Translations under genes and position numbers: made by a program
In this document: positions 1 through 8,277 of the stretch, piece after piece
Layout of the letters: the number at the start of each line of letters is the position of its first letter
Numbering within the stretch: the first letter of the stretch is position 1
The notes under the pieces: model-generated
Seen by the model: only the letters and a program-made list of their open reading frames with translations
What the model was told of the DNA's origin: nothing
Databases searched by the model: none
DNA from: DASUPK01 sp036265435
GTDB lineage: Bacteria; Actinomycetota; Thermoleophilia; Solirubrobacterales; 70-9
Assembly: GCA_036265435.1 (NCBI GenBank)
Contig: DATAPB010000016.1
Span: 1-25,577 of the forward strand
Reading direction: 5' to 3'
DNA length: 25,577 nt

Positions 1-1172
1 TCCAGGTGCTCCACGACGGCACGGTCACCCAGTTCCTCGACATCCACGACCTGACGACGACGGATGGCGAGCGGGGACTGCTCTCGATGGCCTTCGATCC
101 CAACTACGCCTCGAACGGCCTCCTCTACGTCTACTACACAGGTGACGGCACGAACTCGGGCGGCGAGGAGGGCAGTGTCCACGTCGACGAGTTCCACGTG
201 AGCTCGGACCCCAACGTCGCCGATCCGGGCTCCCGGCGCACCGTCTGGACTTTCAGCCACAGCGCCAGCAACCACAACGGCGGCCAGCTCCAGTTCGGGC
301 CCGACGGCTACCTCTACATCACGGTCGGGGACAACGCCAACGGCAGCAACGCCCAGGCGCTGGGCGCCCCGTACGGCAAGGTCTTCCGCATCGATCCGCA
401 CGGCGCGGGCAACGGCGTCCACGGCATTCCCCCGACGAACCCGTTCGCCGGTGCCCCGGGGGCGGTCCAGGAGACCTGGGCACTCGGACTGCGGAATCCT
501 TTCCGCTTCTCGTTCGATCACCTGACGGGCGATCTGATCATCGGTGACGTCGGCGAGGTCTCGCGCGAGGAGATCGACTTCTCACCCGCGTCGGCGGGCA
601 GGGGGCGGGGCGCGAACTACGGCTGGCCGTGCCGGGAGGGATTCAGCAGCGGTCCGGGCGGCTGCGGCGGCTCCTTCGTCAACCCCGTCTTCGACTACCC
701 CCACAGCGACGCCACCCCCTCGAACCCAGGGAACGACGCCTACGGCTGCGCGATCATCGGCGGCTACGTCTACCGCGGCAGCCGGGCGCCTGAGATCCTC
801 GGCCGCTACCTGTACGCCGATCTCTGCACGGCCCAGCTCCGCTCGATCCAGCTGGGCCTGCCCACGGCGGGCGGCGATCGCGCCGAGAGCGCCGCTAATT
901 CCCTGTCGAGCGCCCGGGCCTTCGGCCAGGACTCGGCCTGCAACGTCTACGTGATGAACACCAGTACGGTGTTCCGCATCGTCGGCTCGGCGTCGTCGGC
1001 CGCGCCGAGGTGCGAGGCGGCCCCGCGCAAGTGTGCCTGTAAGAAGGCTAAGAAGGGGAAGAAGCACAAGAAGTGCAAGAAGCGGAAGAAGAAGCGGGCC
1101 GCCGAGTCGAAGGAGAAGCACAAGCACAAGAAGTGCAAGAAGAAAAAGGGCAAGAAGAAGCGACGCGGCTGA
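1..1172 (+). CDS. PQQ-type glucose/sorbosone dehydrogenase family protein, secreted, 5'-truncated
   Basis: The reading frame is open from the left edge (codons begin at base 3), so the N-terminus and any signal peptide lie outside the window. The visible part is a soluble beta-propeller of the glucose/sorbosone dehydrogenase (GSDH) family. Family marks include SNHNGGQLQFGPDGYLY, the GLRNPFRFSFD strand, the GDVGEVSREEID segment and NYGWPCREG. Members oxidise sugars outside the membrane using PQQ, but substrate and cofactor cannot be read from sequence. After the propeller the last 45 or so residues are almost all Lys with interspersed Cys and His (bases about 1027-1169). That tail is not part of the enzyme fold and may hold the protein to anionic cell-surface polymers (inference). 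The next gene starts 18 bases downstream on the same strand. The family call is secure; the exact enzyme is not. Confidence 0.85.
   Translation, partial: QVLHDGTVTQFLDIHDLTTTDGERGLLSMAFDPNYASNGLLYVYYTGDGTNSGGEEGSVHVDEFHVSSDPNVADPGSRRTVWTFSHSASNHNGGQLQFGPDGYLYITVGDNANGSNAQALGAPYGKVFRIDPHGAGNGVHGIPPTNPFAGAPGAVQETWALGLRNPFRFSFDHLTGDLIIGDVGEVSREEIDFSPASAGRGRGANYGWPCREGFSSGPGGCGGSFVNPVFDYPHSDATPSNPGNDAYGCAIIGGYVYRGSRAPEILGRYLYADLCTAQLRSIQLGLPTAGGDRAESAANSLSSARAFGQDSACNVYVMNTSTVFRIVGSASSAAPRCEAAPRKCACKKAKKGKKHKKCKKRKKKRAAESKEKHKHKKCKKKKGKKKRRG
1062..1142 (+). repeat. 21-bp direct repeat, 60-bp period, in the Lys-rich tail
   Basis: The same 21 bases occur at 1062-1082 and 1122-1142, exactly 60 bases apart, and both encode a KHKKCKK-type segment in the same frame. 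This suggests the lysine-rich tail of the dehydrogenase grew by in-frame duplication. The surrounding sequence is AAG-rich low-complexity DNA. Confidence 0.75.
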
Positions 1173-1190
1173 TCTGAGAATCTGGCGCGT

Positions 1191-2234
1191 ATGAGGGCGA
1201 TGATTCTGGCGGCGGGGCTGGGCACGCGGCTGCGGCCGCTCACCCACGTGATGCCGAAGCCCGTGGCGCCCGTGCTCAACCGGCCGATCGTTGCGTGGAT
1301 CGCCGACCTCCTCTCGGAGCACGGCTTCAGGGAGGTCGTCGCCAATGTCTCCTACCTGCCGGAGCAGATCCGAGAGGTCCTTGGGGATGGGTCGGACTTC
1401 GGCCTCGAGGTCACCTACAGCGAGGAGCCGGAGCCGCTGGGCACCGCGGGCGGCGTGGGCAAGGTCCGCGACTTCCTCTCAGGGACCGACTCGTTCCTGA
1501 TCATCTCCGGCGACGCCCTCACCCACATCGACCTCGGCGCGATGCGGGAGGCCCACGACGCCAACGTCGAGCGGGGCGCGATCGCAACGCTCGCGACCAA
1601 GCGGGTCGATGACACGACTCAGTTCGGTGTCGTGATCACCGACGAGGAAGGCCGGATCCATGGCTTCCAGGAAAAGCCGGAGCCCCCCGAGGCGCTCTCC
1701 GACCTCGCCAACTGCGGCATCTACATGTTCCGCCGCGAGGTCTTCGACCACTTCCCGCCTCCTGACCAGAAGAGCCCGGCCGGCGACCCGGACCAGCCAC
1801 CGGGCTTCGTCGACTGGGCGATGGACGTCTTCCCTTCACTGCTGGACGGCGACATCCCCTTCTACTCGCACGAGATCGACGCCTACTGGAACGACATCGG
1901 CTCGGTCGGGGAGTTTGTCCAGGGAAACCTCGATGCCCTTGCCGGCAAGGTCGGCATCGAGCCGCCGGCGCCGGAGGTGTCCGAGGGCATCTATGTCGGC
2001 GAGGGCTCGGACATCGATGCGGCGAAGGTGCGGGCGCCCCTGCTGCTCGGCGCCAGGTGCCAAATCGGCGTCGGATCGGATCTTCACGGCCCCGCGGTCG
2101 TCGGTGACGGCTGCAGGCTGGGTGCCGACGCGAAGCTCAGGGACTGCGTCGTCCTGCCCGGGGCCGAGGTTCCGCCCGGCGGCTTGGTGGTCGGCGGGCT
2201 CTACGGCGTCGACCAGGACCGGCCGCTCGGCTAG
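1191..2234 (+). CDS. Sugar-1-phosphate nucleotidylyltransferase with left-handed beta-helix tail
   Basis: A 347-aa cytoplasmic enzyme that activates a sugar 1-phosphate with an NTP, giving an NDP-sugar for glycan synthesis. The N-terminal Rossmann-like domain carries the family signature LAAGLGTRLRPLT at residues 6-18, followed by the PKPVAPVLNRPI segment. Further family marks are SGDALTHIDLG, FQEKPEPPE and NCGIYMF. The C-terminal 80 or so residues contain hexapeptide-like turns (GEGSDIDAAKV, GARCQIGVGS, GDGCRLGADAKL) typical of a left-handed beta-helix. The pattern fits the mannose-1-phosphate guanylyltransferase / glucose-1-phosphate thymidylyltransferase group, and I cannot tell which. The ATG at 1191 places the signature at the usual distance from the N-terminus; no clear Shine-Dalgarno is visible. 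It converges with the minus-strand gene ending at 2245. Confidence 0.9.
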   Translation: MRAMILAAGLGTRLRPLTHVMPKPVAPVLNRPIVAWIADLLSEHGFREVVANVSYLPEQIREVLGDGSDFGLEVTYSEEPEPLGTAGGVGKVRDFLSGTDSFLIISGDALTHIDLGAMREAHDANVERGAIATLATKRVDDTTQFGVVITDEEGRIHGFQEKPEPPEALSDLANCGIYMFRREVFDHFPPPDQKSPAGDPDQPPGFVDWAMDVFPSLLDGDIPFYSHEIDAYWNDIGSVGEFVQGNLDALAGKVGIEPPAPEVSEGIYVGEGSDIDAAKVRAPLLLGARCQIGVGSDLHGPAVVGDGCRLGADAKLRDCVVLPGAEVPPGGLVVGGLYGVDQDRPLG

Positions 2235-2244
2235 GTCTTGTGGG

Positions 2245-2712
2245 CTAGGCCTGCAGCTCCCGGATCACGTCGTCGGCCCAGGGGTTGTCGCCGAGGCCCT
2301 CCTGGTCGCAGACGATCTTCTCTCCATCGGGCCACTCGAGTGTCAGGCGGGTCGTCGTCTGGAGGCGTTCGGTCCCGGCCTGAAGCCCGGCCCGGTCCCA
2401 GACCGCGGCCTCCTCCTTGATCGTGATCCCGTTGCGGCCGCTCTTGTACTTGAACGCGTACAGCTTGTCCGGGGTGACGGCGAGGACGAATTGCCCGGGT
2501 AGGCCGCCGGCCTTGCTCTTGCCGAGCTTGTGCGCGGCCCCGTAGGCCAGCGCTCCGAGCTGGAACTTGCTGACCGCCATCTTCGTCCCCGCCCCGGTGG
2601 GACGGAAGGCGCCGACGGCCAGGACCTCTCCGTCCACGTGAGGCTCGACGGAGGAGCGGTACTTCCCGCGCCACTCCTCGGCCACTTCGGGGCTGATGTC
2701 GAATCGTCCCAT
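2245..2712 (-). CDS. Conserved-looking hypothetical protein, 155 aa
   Basis: I do not recognise this protein. It begins MGRFDISPEVAEEWRGKY and has no signal peptide or membrane segment, so it is probably cytoplasmic. The middle (residues 60-125) alternates short beta-like stretches such as GQFVLAVTPDKLYAFKYK and TRLTLEWPDGEKIVCDQEG. That layout resembles the PH-like / GRAM-like small beta-barrels common in actinobacterial unknowns, but this is only an impression. A GGGGAG Shine-Dalgarno lies 8 bases before the ATG, which supports both the start and the gene. It is divergent from comF and converges with the nucleotidylyltransferase gene. Confidence 0.75.
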   Translation of the reverse strand: MGRFDISPEVAEEWRGKYRSSVEPHVDGEVLAVGAFRPTGAGTKMAVSKFQLGALAYGAAHKLGKSKAGGLPGQFVLAVTPDKLYAFKYKSGRNGITIKEEAAVWDRAGLQAGTERLQTTTRLTLEWPDGEKIVCDQEGLGDNPWADDVIRELQA

Positions 2713-2856
2713 TGCTTTGACTCCCCTCTGTCGTGCGCCCCCTGTTGCCGATGTCGTCGGACGACCCTACTTCCTTCACGATCCGCGGCAGTCTCGTTTC
2801 GCCTCGCGCTGGACGATCGGCCGATCGCGTCGATCCTGGTCGAACAGCTCGCCTCG

Positions 2857-3486
2857 TTGGTCGCGCCCCCGCTCTGTCCGGCCTGCGGCTCGGCCCGTGC
2901 GGCGGGCGAGGAGCTCTGCGAACGGTGCCGGAACGAGCTGGCCACGGCCCCGCGCGTGCTCGAGCCCGGCCCGCCCGGCGTCGATCTGGCGGTCTCCGCT
3001 TCGCCGTTCGACGGCGTGGCACGGCGGCTCGTCCACGGGCTGAAGTTCGGGTGCCGGCTCGCGCTTGCGCGGGTGGCGGCTGAGGCGATGCTGCGGGCAA
3101 TGCCCGCTCGCGAGCTCTCGGTCGAACCTGGCCGTGGGGCGGATGAGCGGGCGCTGGCTCTCGTGCCGGTCCCGCCTGGGCCCTGGCGATTCCGCTGGCG
3201 CGGGTTCGACCCGGCGGAGGAGCTCGCGATCGCGCTCTCGCGCCGGGCCGGGTTGCCCCTCCGCGATTGTCTGCGCCGGAGCCGCGGCCGCCGCCAGGTG
3301 GGACGGCGGAGGGCCGACCGGCTCTCCGAGCCACCGAGGGTCTGGCTCGAGGGTCCGCCGCCTGTGATCGCATTGCTCGTCGACGACGTCTGGACGACGG
3401 GCGCGACGCTATCCGCCTGCGCGGCCGCCCTGCGTTCCGGAGGCGGCCGCCGCGTGGTGGCGCTGACGCTCGCCCGCGCCTTGTGA
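2857..3486 (+). CDS. comF: ComF family phosphoribosyltransferase-like protein
   Basis: ComF (ComFC) proteins take part in DNA uptake or processing and have a zinc finger followed by a type I phosphoribosyltransferase fold. The N-terminus has the four-Cys finger LCPACGSARAAGEELCERC. The PRPP-binding loop is LLVDDVWTTGATLSACAAAL near the C-terminus. Between them lie the VHGLKFGCR and RGFDPAEELA segments typical of the family. The start is uncertain. No ATG or GTG occurs in this frame between the divergent gene (2712) and the zinc finger; I chose TTG 2857, with CTG 2836 or 2809 as alternatives. With TTG the protein is 209 aa, close to family length. The conserved order comF-hpf-secA-prfB supports the assignment. 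Confidence 0.85.
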   Translation: MVAPPLCPACGSARAAGEELCERCRNELATAPRVLEPGPPGVDLAVSASPFDGVARRLVHGLKFGCRLALARVAAEAMLRAMPARELSVEPGRGADERALALVPVPPGPWRFRWRGFDPAEELAIALSRRAGLPLRDCLRRSRGRRQVGRRRADRLSEPPRVWLEGPPPVIALLVDDVWTTGATLSACAAALRSGGGRRVVALTLARAL

Positions 3487-3492
3487 TTCGAG

Positions 3493-3498
3493 TAGGGT
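3493..3498 (+). promoter_or_regulatory. Putative -10 box of the lipase gene, leaderless
   Basis: TAGGGT ends 6 bases before the GTG at 3505, the spacing expected if transcription starts at the first codon. No convincing -35 element is seen, and no Shine-Dalgarno lies between the box and the start. Confidence 0.35.
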
Positions 3499-3504
3499 CG
3501 CGCC

Positions 3505-4509
3505 GTGGCAAGGAGGCTCGCTCTCGCCGCGGTGATCGCGGCGCTCGGACTACTGTCCACAGCCGGGTCGGCGACCGCGGCGCGCGGCCCGCGCCTGACG
3601 GTGCCGCAGGCCGACCTGGACGCAGCGTTCAAGTGCCCGATCGACCCGACGAACGCGGCGGTGACCCCGGTCATGCTGGTCACCGGGACCGGCGCGACCG
3701 GGGACCAGGCCTATCTCATCGGCCAGGGCGCCTTCGAGGCCTATGGCCACCCCGTCTGTTACGTCAACTTCCCCGACTTCACCACCGCCGACATTCAGGT
3801 CTCCGTGCAGTACCTCGTCAACGGGCTGCGCAGGGAGTTTGCGATGGCTCACCGCAAGGTCGCGGTGATCGGGATCAGCCAGGGAGGCCTGCTGCCTCGC
3901 TTCGCGCTCACCTACTGGCCGGACCTGCGCAAGAAGCTGAGCGACGTGGTTGCCGCGGCCGGGACCCAGCACGGGACCGACATCGGCCGGGGCTGCTCGG
4001 CCAGCACGCCGTGCGCACCCGCGAACTGGCAGCAGATCGCCGGGTCGCACCTGCTGCACGCGATCAACTCGCAGCCGGACGAGACGCCGGGGAACGTCTC
4101 CTACACGACGATGCGCTCCCTCACCGACCAGACCGTCCAGCCGCAGGGCGGGAAGCACCCGACGTCGGCGCTCGATGGCGCCAGCAACATCCTCATCCAG
4201 GGTGTCTGCCCCGGGCGCACCACCAGCCACATCGGGACCGCCGTCGACTCGGTCACCTTCGCGGCGTTCGTGGACGCCGTGACCCACGGCGGCAAGGGAA
4301 AACGCGGCGCTGCGCGGGTCTCACGCCTCCCCTCCGATGTCTGCTCCCACCCCTACGCGCTGGGGCTGAACGAGGCGCAGACAACCATCTTCCTGAACGC
4401 CGCGGGAGGGATCATCGGCGGCAATCAGTCGATGGTTCCCACGGTCCCGGCGGAGCCCCAGGTGAGGAAGGTCTTCAAGCGGGTACCGCGCCAGAAGAAG
4501 GTGCGCTGA
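3505..4509 (+). CDS. Secreted lipase / alpha-beta hydrolase, CalB-like
   Basis: A 334-aa exported hydrolase, probably an esterase or triacylglycerol lipase. Residues 1-26 form a Sec signal peptide (MARRLALAAVIAALG, then a small-residue stretch ending ATA). VMLVTGTGATG at 57-67 is the strand and oxyanion region. The nucleophile elbow is GISQG with Ser125. Around Asp208 the sequence LTDQTVQPQ closely resembles the acid segment I recall from Candida antarctica lipase B (ATDEIVQPQ). His242 in TTSHIG completes a likely triad. The C-terminus is mildly basic (VFKRVPRQKKVR), like the stronger tails on other secreted proteins here. GTG 3505 is chosen because the signal peptide starts there. It follows comF by 18 bases but is functionally unrelated, and sits inside the otherwise conserved comF-hpf-secA order. 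Confidence 0.85.
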   Translation: MARRLALAAVIAALGLLSTAGSATAARGPRLTVPQADLDAAFKCPIDPTNAAVTPVMLVTGTGATGDQAYLIGQGAFEAYGHPVCYVNFPDFTTADIQVSVQYLVNGLRREFAMAHRKVAVIGISQGGLLPRFALTYWPDLRKKLSDVVAAAGTQHGTDIGRGCSASTPCAPANWQQIAGSHLLHAINSQPDETPGNVSYTTMRSLTDQTVQPQGGKHPTSALDGASNILIQGVCPGRTTSHIGTAVDSVTFAAFVDAVTHGGKGKRGAARVSRLPSDVCSHPYALGLNEAQTTIFLNAAGGIIGGNQSMVPTVPAEPQVRKVFKRVPRQKKVR

Positions 4510-4520
4510 CCCGGATTCGC

Positions 4521-4549
4521 TTGCCGGGAGATTGCCGCGGGCGTAGCAT
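4521..4549 (+). promoter_or_regulatory. Sigma-70-type promoter upstream of hpf
   Basis: TTGCCG at 4521-4526 and TAGCAT at 4544-4549 are separated by exactly 17 bases. Transcription would start near 4556 and give a short leader of about 26 bases that contains the hpf hairpin and Shine-Dalgarno. Confidence 0.5.
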
Positions 4550-4563
4550 CGGGATGCCACCGC

Positions 4564-4582
4564 GATCGGAAGGAGGCCGATC
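4564..4582 (+). promoter_or_regulatory. Hairpin displaying the hpf Shine-Dalgarno in its loop
   Basis: GATCGG (4564-4569) and CCGATC (4577-4582) form a perfect 6-bp stem. The 7-base loop AAGGAGG is a near-ideal Shine-Dalgarno, and the ATG of hpf follows at once at 4583. The stem could tune ribosome access or start efficiency. Confidence 0.5.
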
Positions 4583-4930
4583 ATGAGGATCGATATCCGC
4601 GGCGAGAACGTTGAGGTCACCGAGGAGCTCCGTGAGGCGGTGATTCAGCGGTTCCAGCGGGTTGGCAAGCAGGTTTCGGACCTCGCCACTCTCGAGGTCG
4701 AGCTCCGCGAGGAGAAGAACCCGAGGATCACCGACCGGATGGTGGCGGAGGGGGTCCTCGGCCTGAAGGGGGTGACTCTCGTGGCCAAGGAGGCCTCACC
4801 GGACATGCTCCACTCGATCCACGAGCTGGCCGAGGACATGCGCCGCCAGGTCAAGAAGCACCGCGAGAAGCGGCGGAAGCGCAACCTCACTCGCAAGATG
4901 GCGGAGCGGCTCAGAGGTGAGACCGCCTGA
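4583..4930 (+). CDS. hpf: Ribosome hibernation promoting factor / RaiA family, short form
   Basis: A 115-aa protein of the HPF/RaiA/YfiA family, which binds the 30S decoding region and inactivates ribosomes in slow growth or stress. The start MRIDIRGENVEVTEELREAV is the typical first strand and helix. The basic C-terminal helix (MRRQVKKHREKRRKRN) matches the family's rRNA-binding helix. It lacks the extra C-terminal dimerisation domain of long HPFs common in actinobacteria, unless that is encoded elsewhere. The ATG is fixed by AAGGAGG six bases upstream. It lies 36 bases before secA, the usual neighbour of hpf. Confidence 0.92.
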   Translation: MRIDIRGENVEVTEELREAVIQRFQRVGKQVSDLATLEVELREEKNPRITDRMVAEGVLGLKGVTLVAKEASPDMLHSIHELAEDMRRQVKKHREKRRKRNLTRKMAERLRGETA

Positions 4931-4954
4931 GCAGGACCCCGGAGGTCCGCCAGC

Positions 4955-4960
4955 TAACCT
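4955..4960 (+). promoter_or_regulatory. Putative -10 box of secA, leaderless
   Basis: TAACCT ends 6 bases before the GTG start of secA at 4967 and no Shine-Dalgarno lies in between. This fits a leaderless secA transcript in addition to read-through from hpf. No clear -35 is visible. Confidence 0.4.
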
Positions 4961-4966
4961 AATCCT

Positions 4967-7804
4967 GTGGCCAGAGGACTCATCGACCGCGCCCTGCGCA
5001 TGGGCGAGTCGAAGCAATTCAAGGAGTATCAGGGGCGAGTCGAGTCGATAAATCGAGTCGAGCCCGAGATGGAGCTGCTCGAGGACTCGGAGCTCCGCAC
5101 CGAGGCGGATGCCCTCAGGGAGCGCGCCCGGAACGGCGAGCCTCTCGACGATCTGCTCCCGGAGGCTTTCGCGCTCGCGCGCGAGGCGGCCCGGCGGGCG
5201 ATCGGCCAGAGGCATTTCGACGTCCAGCTGATCGGCGGCATGGTGCTGCACTCGGGCTCCATCGCCGAGATGAAGACCGGCGAGGGGAAGACCCTGACCG
5301 CGACGCTGCCGGTCTTCCTCAACACTCTCGCGGGCGACGCCGTCCACGTGGTCACCGTGAATGACTACCTCGCGCGGCGCGACGCGGAGTGGATGCGTCC
5401 AATCTATGAGGCGCTCGGGGTCACGGTCGAGGCGATCCAGGAGAACGACGATCCGCCGGAGCGCCGCGAGAAGTACGCCTGCGACGTCGTCTACGGCACG
5501 AACTCCGAGTTCGGCTTCGACTACCTCCGGGACAACATGGCCGGCTCACTCGAAGAGTGCGTCCAGCGCGGCCACGACTTCGCGATCGTCGACGAGGTGG
5601 ACAACATCCTCATCGACGAGGCACGGACGCCGCTGATCATCTCCGGCCGCCCCGAGCAGGCCGCCGACCTCTACTACACGTTTGCTCGCCTGGCCAAGCA
5701 GTTGAAGGGGGAGCCCCACAAGGAGAAGCTCAAGTCACTCGGCGAGTCGAAGGACACCCGCGAGGCCGACTATGACTATGAGTACGACGAGAAGCACAAG
5801 ACCGTCGCGCCGACGGAAGGTGGGATCGCCAAGGCCGAGGAGTTCCTCGGCGTCGAGAACCTCTATCTCGGGGAGCACGGGACGCTCGTCAACCACCTGA
5901 TCCAGGCCCTCAAGGCCGAGTCCCTCTACAAGCGCGGCGTCGAGTACGAGCTCGTCGAGGGACAGGTGATGATCATCGACGAGTTCACCGGGCGGATCCT
6001 CGAGGGCCGGCGCTGGTCGGAGGGCCTCCATCAGGCGATCGAGGCCAAGGAGGGCGTCCAGATCAAGGAGGAGAACCAGACGCTCGCCACGATCACCCTC
6101 CAGAACTACTTCCGCCTCTACGACAAGCTCTCCGGCATGACCGGGACGGCCCTGACAGAGGCCAACGAGTTCATGAAGATCTACAAGGTCCCGACGGTCG
6201 AGATCCCGACCAACGTGCCGATGGTCCGGGGCGACCACAACGACCAGATCTACAAGACCAAGGACGGCAAGTGGAACGCCGTTCTCAACGAGATCCAGGC
6301 CCGCAATGAGGCAGGCCAGCCGATCCTCGTCGGCACGATTTCGGTCGAGGTCTCGGAGATGATCTCGGACGATCTCAAGCGGCGCGGCGTCGAGCACGAC
6401 GTCCTCAACGCGAAGCCTGAGCACGCCCAGCGAGAGGGCGAGACGATCGCCCAGGCGGGACGCAGGGGCGCGGTGACGATCGCGACCAACATGGCGGGGC
6501 GCGGCGTCGACATCAAGCTCGGCGGCAGCCCCGAGGGGATGGCCATCAGCGAGCTGCGCAAGCTCGGCCTCTCACCGGGCGATGAGAGCTATGAGGAGGA
6601 GGAGCAGGCGATGATCGAGCGCCTGCGGGAGAGCTGCGACGCCGAGGCCGATCAGGTGCGCCAGCTCGGCGGCCTCTTCATCTGCGGCACCGAGCGCCAC
6701 GAGTCGCGGCGGATCGACAACCAGCTGCGCGGCCGCTCGGGCCGCCAGGGCGACCCCGGCGAGTCGCGCTTCTTTCTCTCCGCCGAGGACCAGCTGATCC
6801 GCCTCTTCGCCGGCGAGCGCATCTACAAGATCCTCGACCGGCTCGGTCCGGTGAACGAGGAGGGTGAGGAGGAGCCGCTCGAGGCCAAGATGCTCACCCG
6901 CACGATCGAGAACGCGCAGAAGAAGGTCGAGGAGCAGAACTTCCTGATTCGCAAGCGCGTCCTCGAGTACGACGACGTGATGAACGAGCAGCGCCGCGTG
7001 ATCTACAAGTACCGGCGCGAGATCCTCGAGGGCAAGGACATGTCGGATTCCGCCCGGGAGGGCGTCGGCGAGGTCGTCTCGAGCCTGGTCGACCAGTACA
7101 CGCCGGGCGATGTGATCGAGGACTGGGACCTGGCCGAGCTGCAGACGCAGGTCCAGCAGCTCTGGCCGTCGACCGTCGACGTCTCCTCGATGCTCCCCGA
7201 GCAGACCGACCGCGAGGACCTTCGCGAGATGCTGCTAGCGGACGCGCTCGCCTCCTACGACCGGCGAGAGCAGGACTTCGGGGACGAGATCATGCGCCAG
7301 CTGGAGCGGGCGATCCTGCTGCAGATCATCGACAACCGCTGGCGGGAGCACCTCTACGAGATGGACTACCTGCGCGAGGGCATCCACCTCCGCGGCTTCG
7401 CCCAGATCGACCCGCTCGTCGCCTACAAGAACGAGGGCTTCTCCATGTTCGAGGCGCTCATGCACTCGATCTGGGAGGAGTTCGCTCGCCTCATCTTCCA
7501 CGTCGAAGTGGAGGTAGCGCCCCAGGCGCAGGAGGAGTTCGCCCCGCAGGTTCAGGCCGGTGGATTCGACTACTCCGGCGGGACCGCCGAGCAGCCATCG
7601 GCCCTCGGCCAGGCGGCGCTGGCGACGGCTGCCGGTCCCGATGCGGCCGCCGAACGCGGCATCGAGGGCAACGCACCGCCCGGGAATGGCGGTCCGATGC
7701 CCGAGCAGGAGACGGTCGTCAAGGACGAGAAGGAGAAGATCGGCCGCAACGACCCCTGCTGGTGCGGCTCGGGCAAGAAGTACAAGAAGTGCCACGGCGC
7801 CTAG
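4967..7804 (+). CDS. secA: Preprotein translocase ATPase SecA
   Basis: The 945-aa motor that drives unfolded secretory proteins through SecYEG at the inner face of the membrane. Visible parts in order: N-terminal LRMGESKQFKEY; Walker A GEGKT at residues 105-109; the DEAD-type box VDEVD around 208-212 followed by NILIDEARTPLIISG; the preprotein cross-linking domain; the second nucleotide-binding domain with TNMAGRGVDIKLGG and GRSGRQGDPGESRF; the scaffold and wing domains; and a low-complexity linker. It ends in the zinc-binding SEC-C motif NDPCWCGSGKKYKKCHG, used for SecB or ribosome contact. Length is normal for a long SecA. GTG 4967 gives the expected N-terminus. It forms the core of the hpf-secA unit. 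Confidence 0.98.
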   Translation: MARGLIDRALRMGESKQFKEYQGRVESINRVEPEMELLEDSELRTEADALRERARNGEPLDDLLPEAFALAREAARRAIGQRHFDVQLIGGMVLHSGSIAEMKTGEGKTLTATLPVFLNTLAGDAVHVVTVNDYLARRDAEWMRPIYEALGVTVEAIQENDDPPERREKYACDVVYGTNSEFGFDYLRDNMAGSLEECVQRGHDFAIVDEVDNILIDEARTPLIISGRPEQAADLYYTFARLAKQLKGEPHKEKLKSLGESKDTREADYDYEYDEKHKTVAPTEGGIAKAEEFLGVENLYLGEHGTLVNHLIQALKAESLYKRGVEYELVEGQVMIIDEFTGRILEGRRWSEGLHQAIEAKEGVQIKEENQTLATITLQNYFRLYDKLSGMTGTALTEANEFMKIYKVPTVEIPTNVPMVRGDHNDQIYKTKDGKWNAVLNEIQARNEAGQPILVGTISVEVSEMISDDLKRRGVEHDVLNAKPEHAQREGETIAQAGRRGAVTIATNMAGRGVDIKLGGSPEGMAISELRKLGLSPGDESYEEEEQAMIERLRESCDAEADQVRQLGGLFICGTERHESRRIDNQLRGRSGRQGDPGESRFFLSAEDQLIRLFAGERIYKILDRLGPVNEEGEEEPLEAKMLTRTIENAQKKVEEQNFLIRKRVLEYDDVMNEQRRVIYKYRREILEGKDMSDSAREGVGEVVSSLVDQYTPGDVIEDWDLAELQTQVQQLWPSTVDVSSMLPEQTDREDLREMLLADALASYDRREQDFGDEIMRQLERAILLQIIDNRWREHLYEMDYLREGIHLRGFAQIDPLVAYKNEGFSMFEALMHSIWEEFARLIFHVEVEVAPQAQEEFAPQVQAGGFDYSGGTAEQPSALGQAALATAAGPDAAAERGIEGNAPPGNGGPMPEQETVVKDEKEKIGRNDPCWCGSGKKYKKCHGA

Positions 7805-7850
7805 CGACCTGGGCTGGCCGCTTGTCGTCGCGATCTGCTGGCGAAGCCTG

Positions 7851-8261
7851 ATGCCACAGGCCGGTCAGGAGATAGAGGGCTTCGGGGGCATGCGCCTCCG
7901 TCTCCTCACCGTCGAGCCGGAGGAGCTCGTGATGGAGGCGACCTATTCGGGCGAGGCCGGAATGCCGCCGGCCCATCTCCACCCGAGCCAAGCTGAGCAT
8001 TTCGAGGTTCTCGAGGGCCGGATGCGGGCGATCGTCGATGGCCAGGAGCGGGTCTACGAGGCGGGTGAGGCCTTCGACGTCCCCGCTGGCACTCCCCACC
8101 AGATGGGCGCCGAGGAGCCGACCCGGATGCGCTGGGAGGTCCGGCCCGCGCTGCGGACCGCGGAGTTCTTCGAGCGGCTCTACGGCGACGGCCCGGATAG
8201 CGCGAGGGAGATGGGCGACAGTTTCGTCACCGAGTTCGACGCCGAGTTTCGACTGGCATAG
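7851..8261 (+). CDS. Small single-domain cupin protein
   Basis: A 136-aa cytoplasmic protein with one cupin barrel. The first cupin motif is PPAHLHPSQAEHFEVLEG with its metal-type His/His/Glu pattern, followed by an acid-rich turn (DGQERVYEAGEAF) and the second motif DVPAGTPHQMGAEEPTRMRWEV. One His is kept in the second motif, so metal binding is plausible. Small cupins serve as dioxygenases, isomerases or sensors, and the reaction cannot be inferred. ATG 7851 is chosen because the frame upstream overlaps secA with shadow sequence. It lies 46 bases after secA and converges with the M28 peptidase gene. Confidence 0.8.
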   Translation: MPQAGQEIEGFGGMRLRLLTVEPEELVMEATYSGEAGMPPAHLHPSQAEHFEVLEGRMRAIVDGQERVYEAGEAFDVPAGTPHQMGAEEPTRMRWEVRPALRTAEFFERLYGDGPDSAREMGDSFVTEFDAEFRLA

Positions 8262-8277
8262 CCGATTTCGTTCGATT

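Noticed and set aside
2231..3683. Two long minus-strand open frames antisense to comF
   Set aside because: Arg/Ser/Pro-rich low-complexity translations with no recognisable domain; comF on the other strand has a zinc finger and a PRPP loop.
4934..4948. GGACC/GGTCC hairpin between hpf and secA as terminator
   Set aside because: Five-bp stem without a T-tract; hpf and secA are usually co-transcribed.
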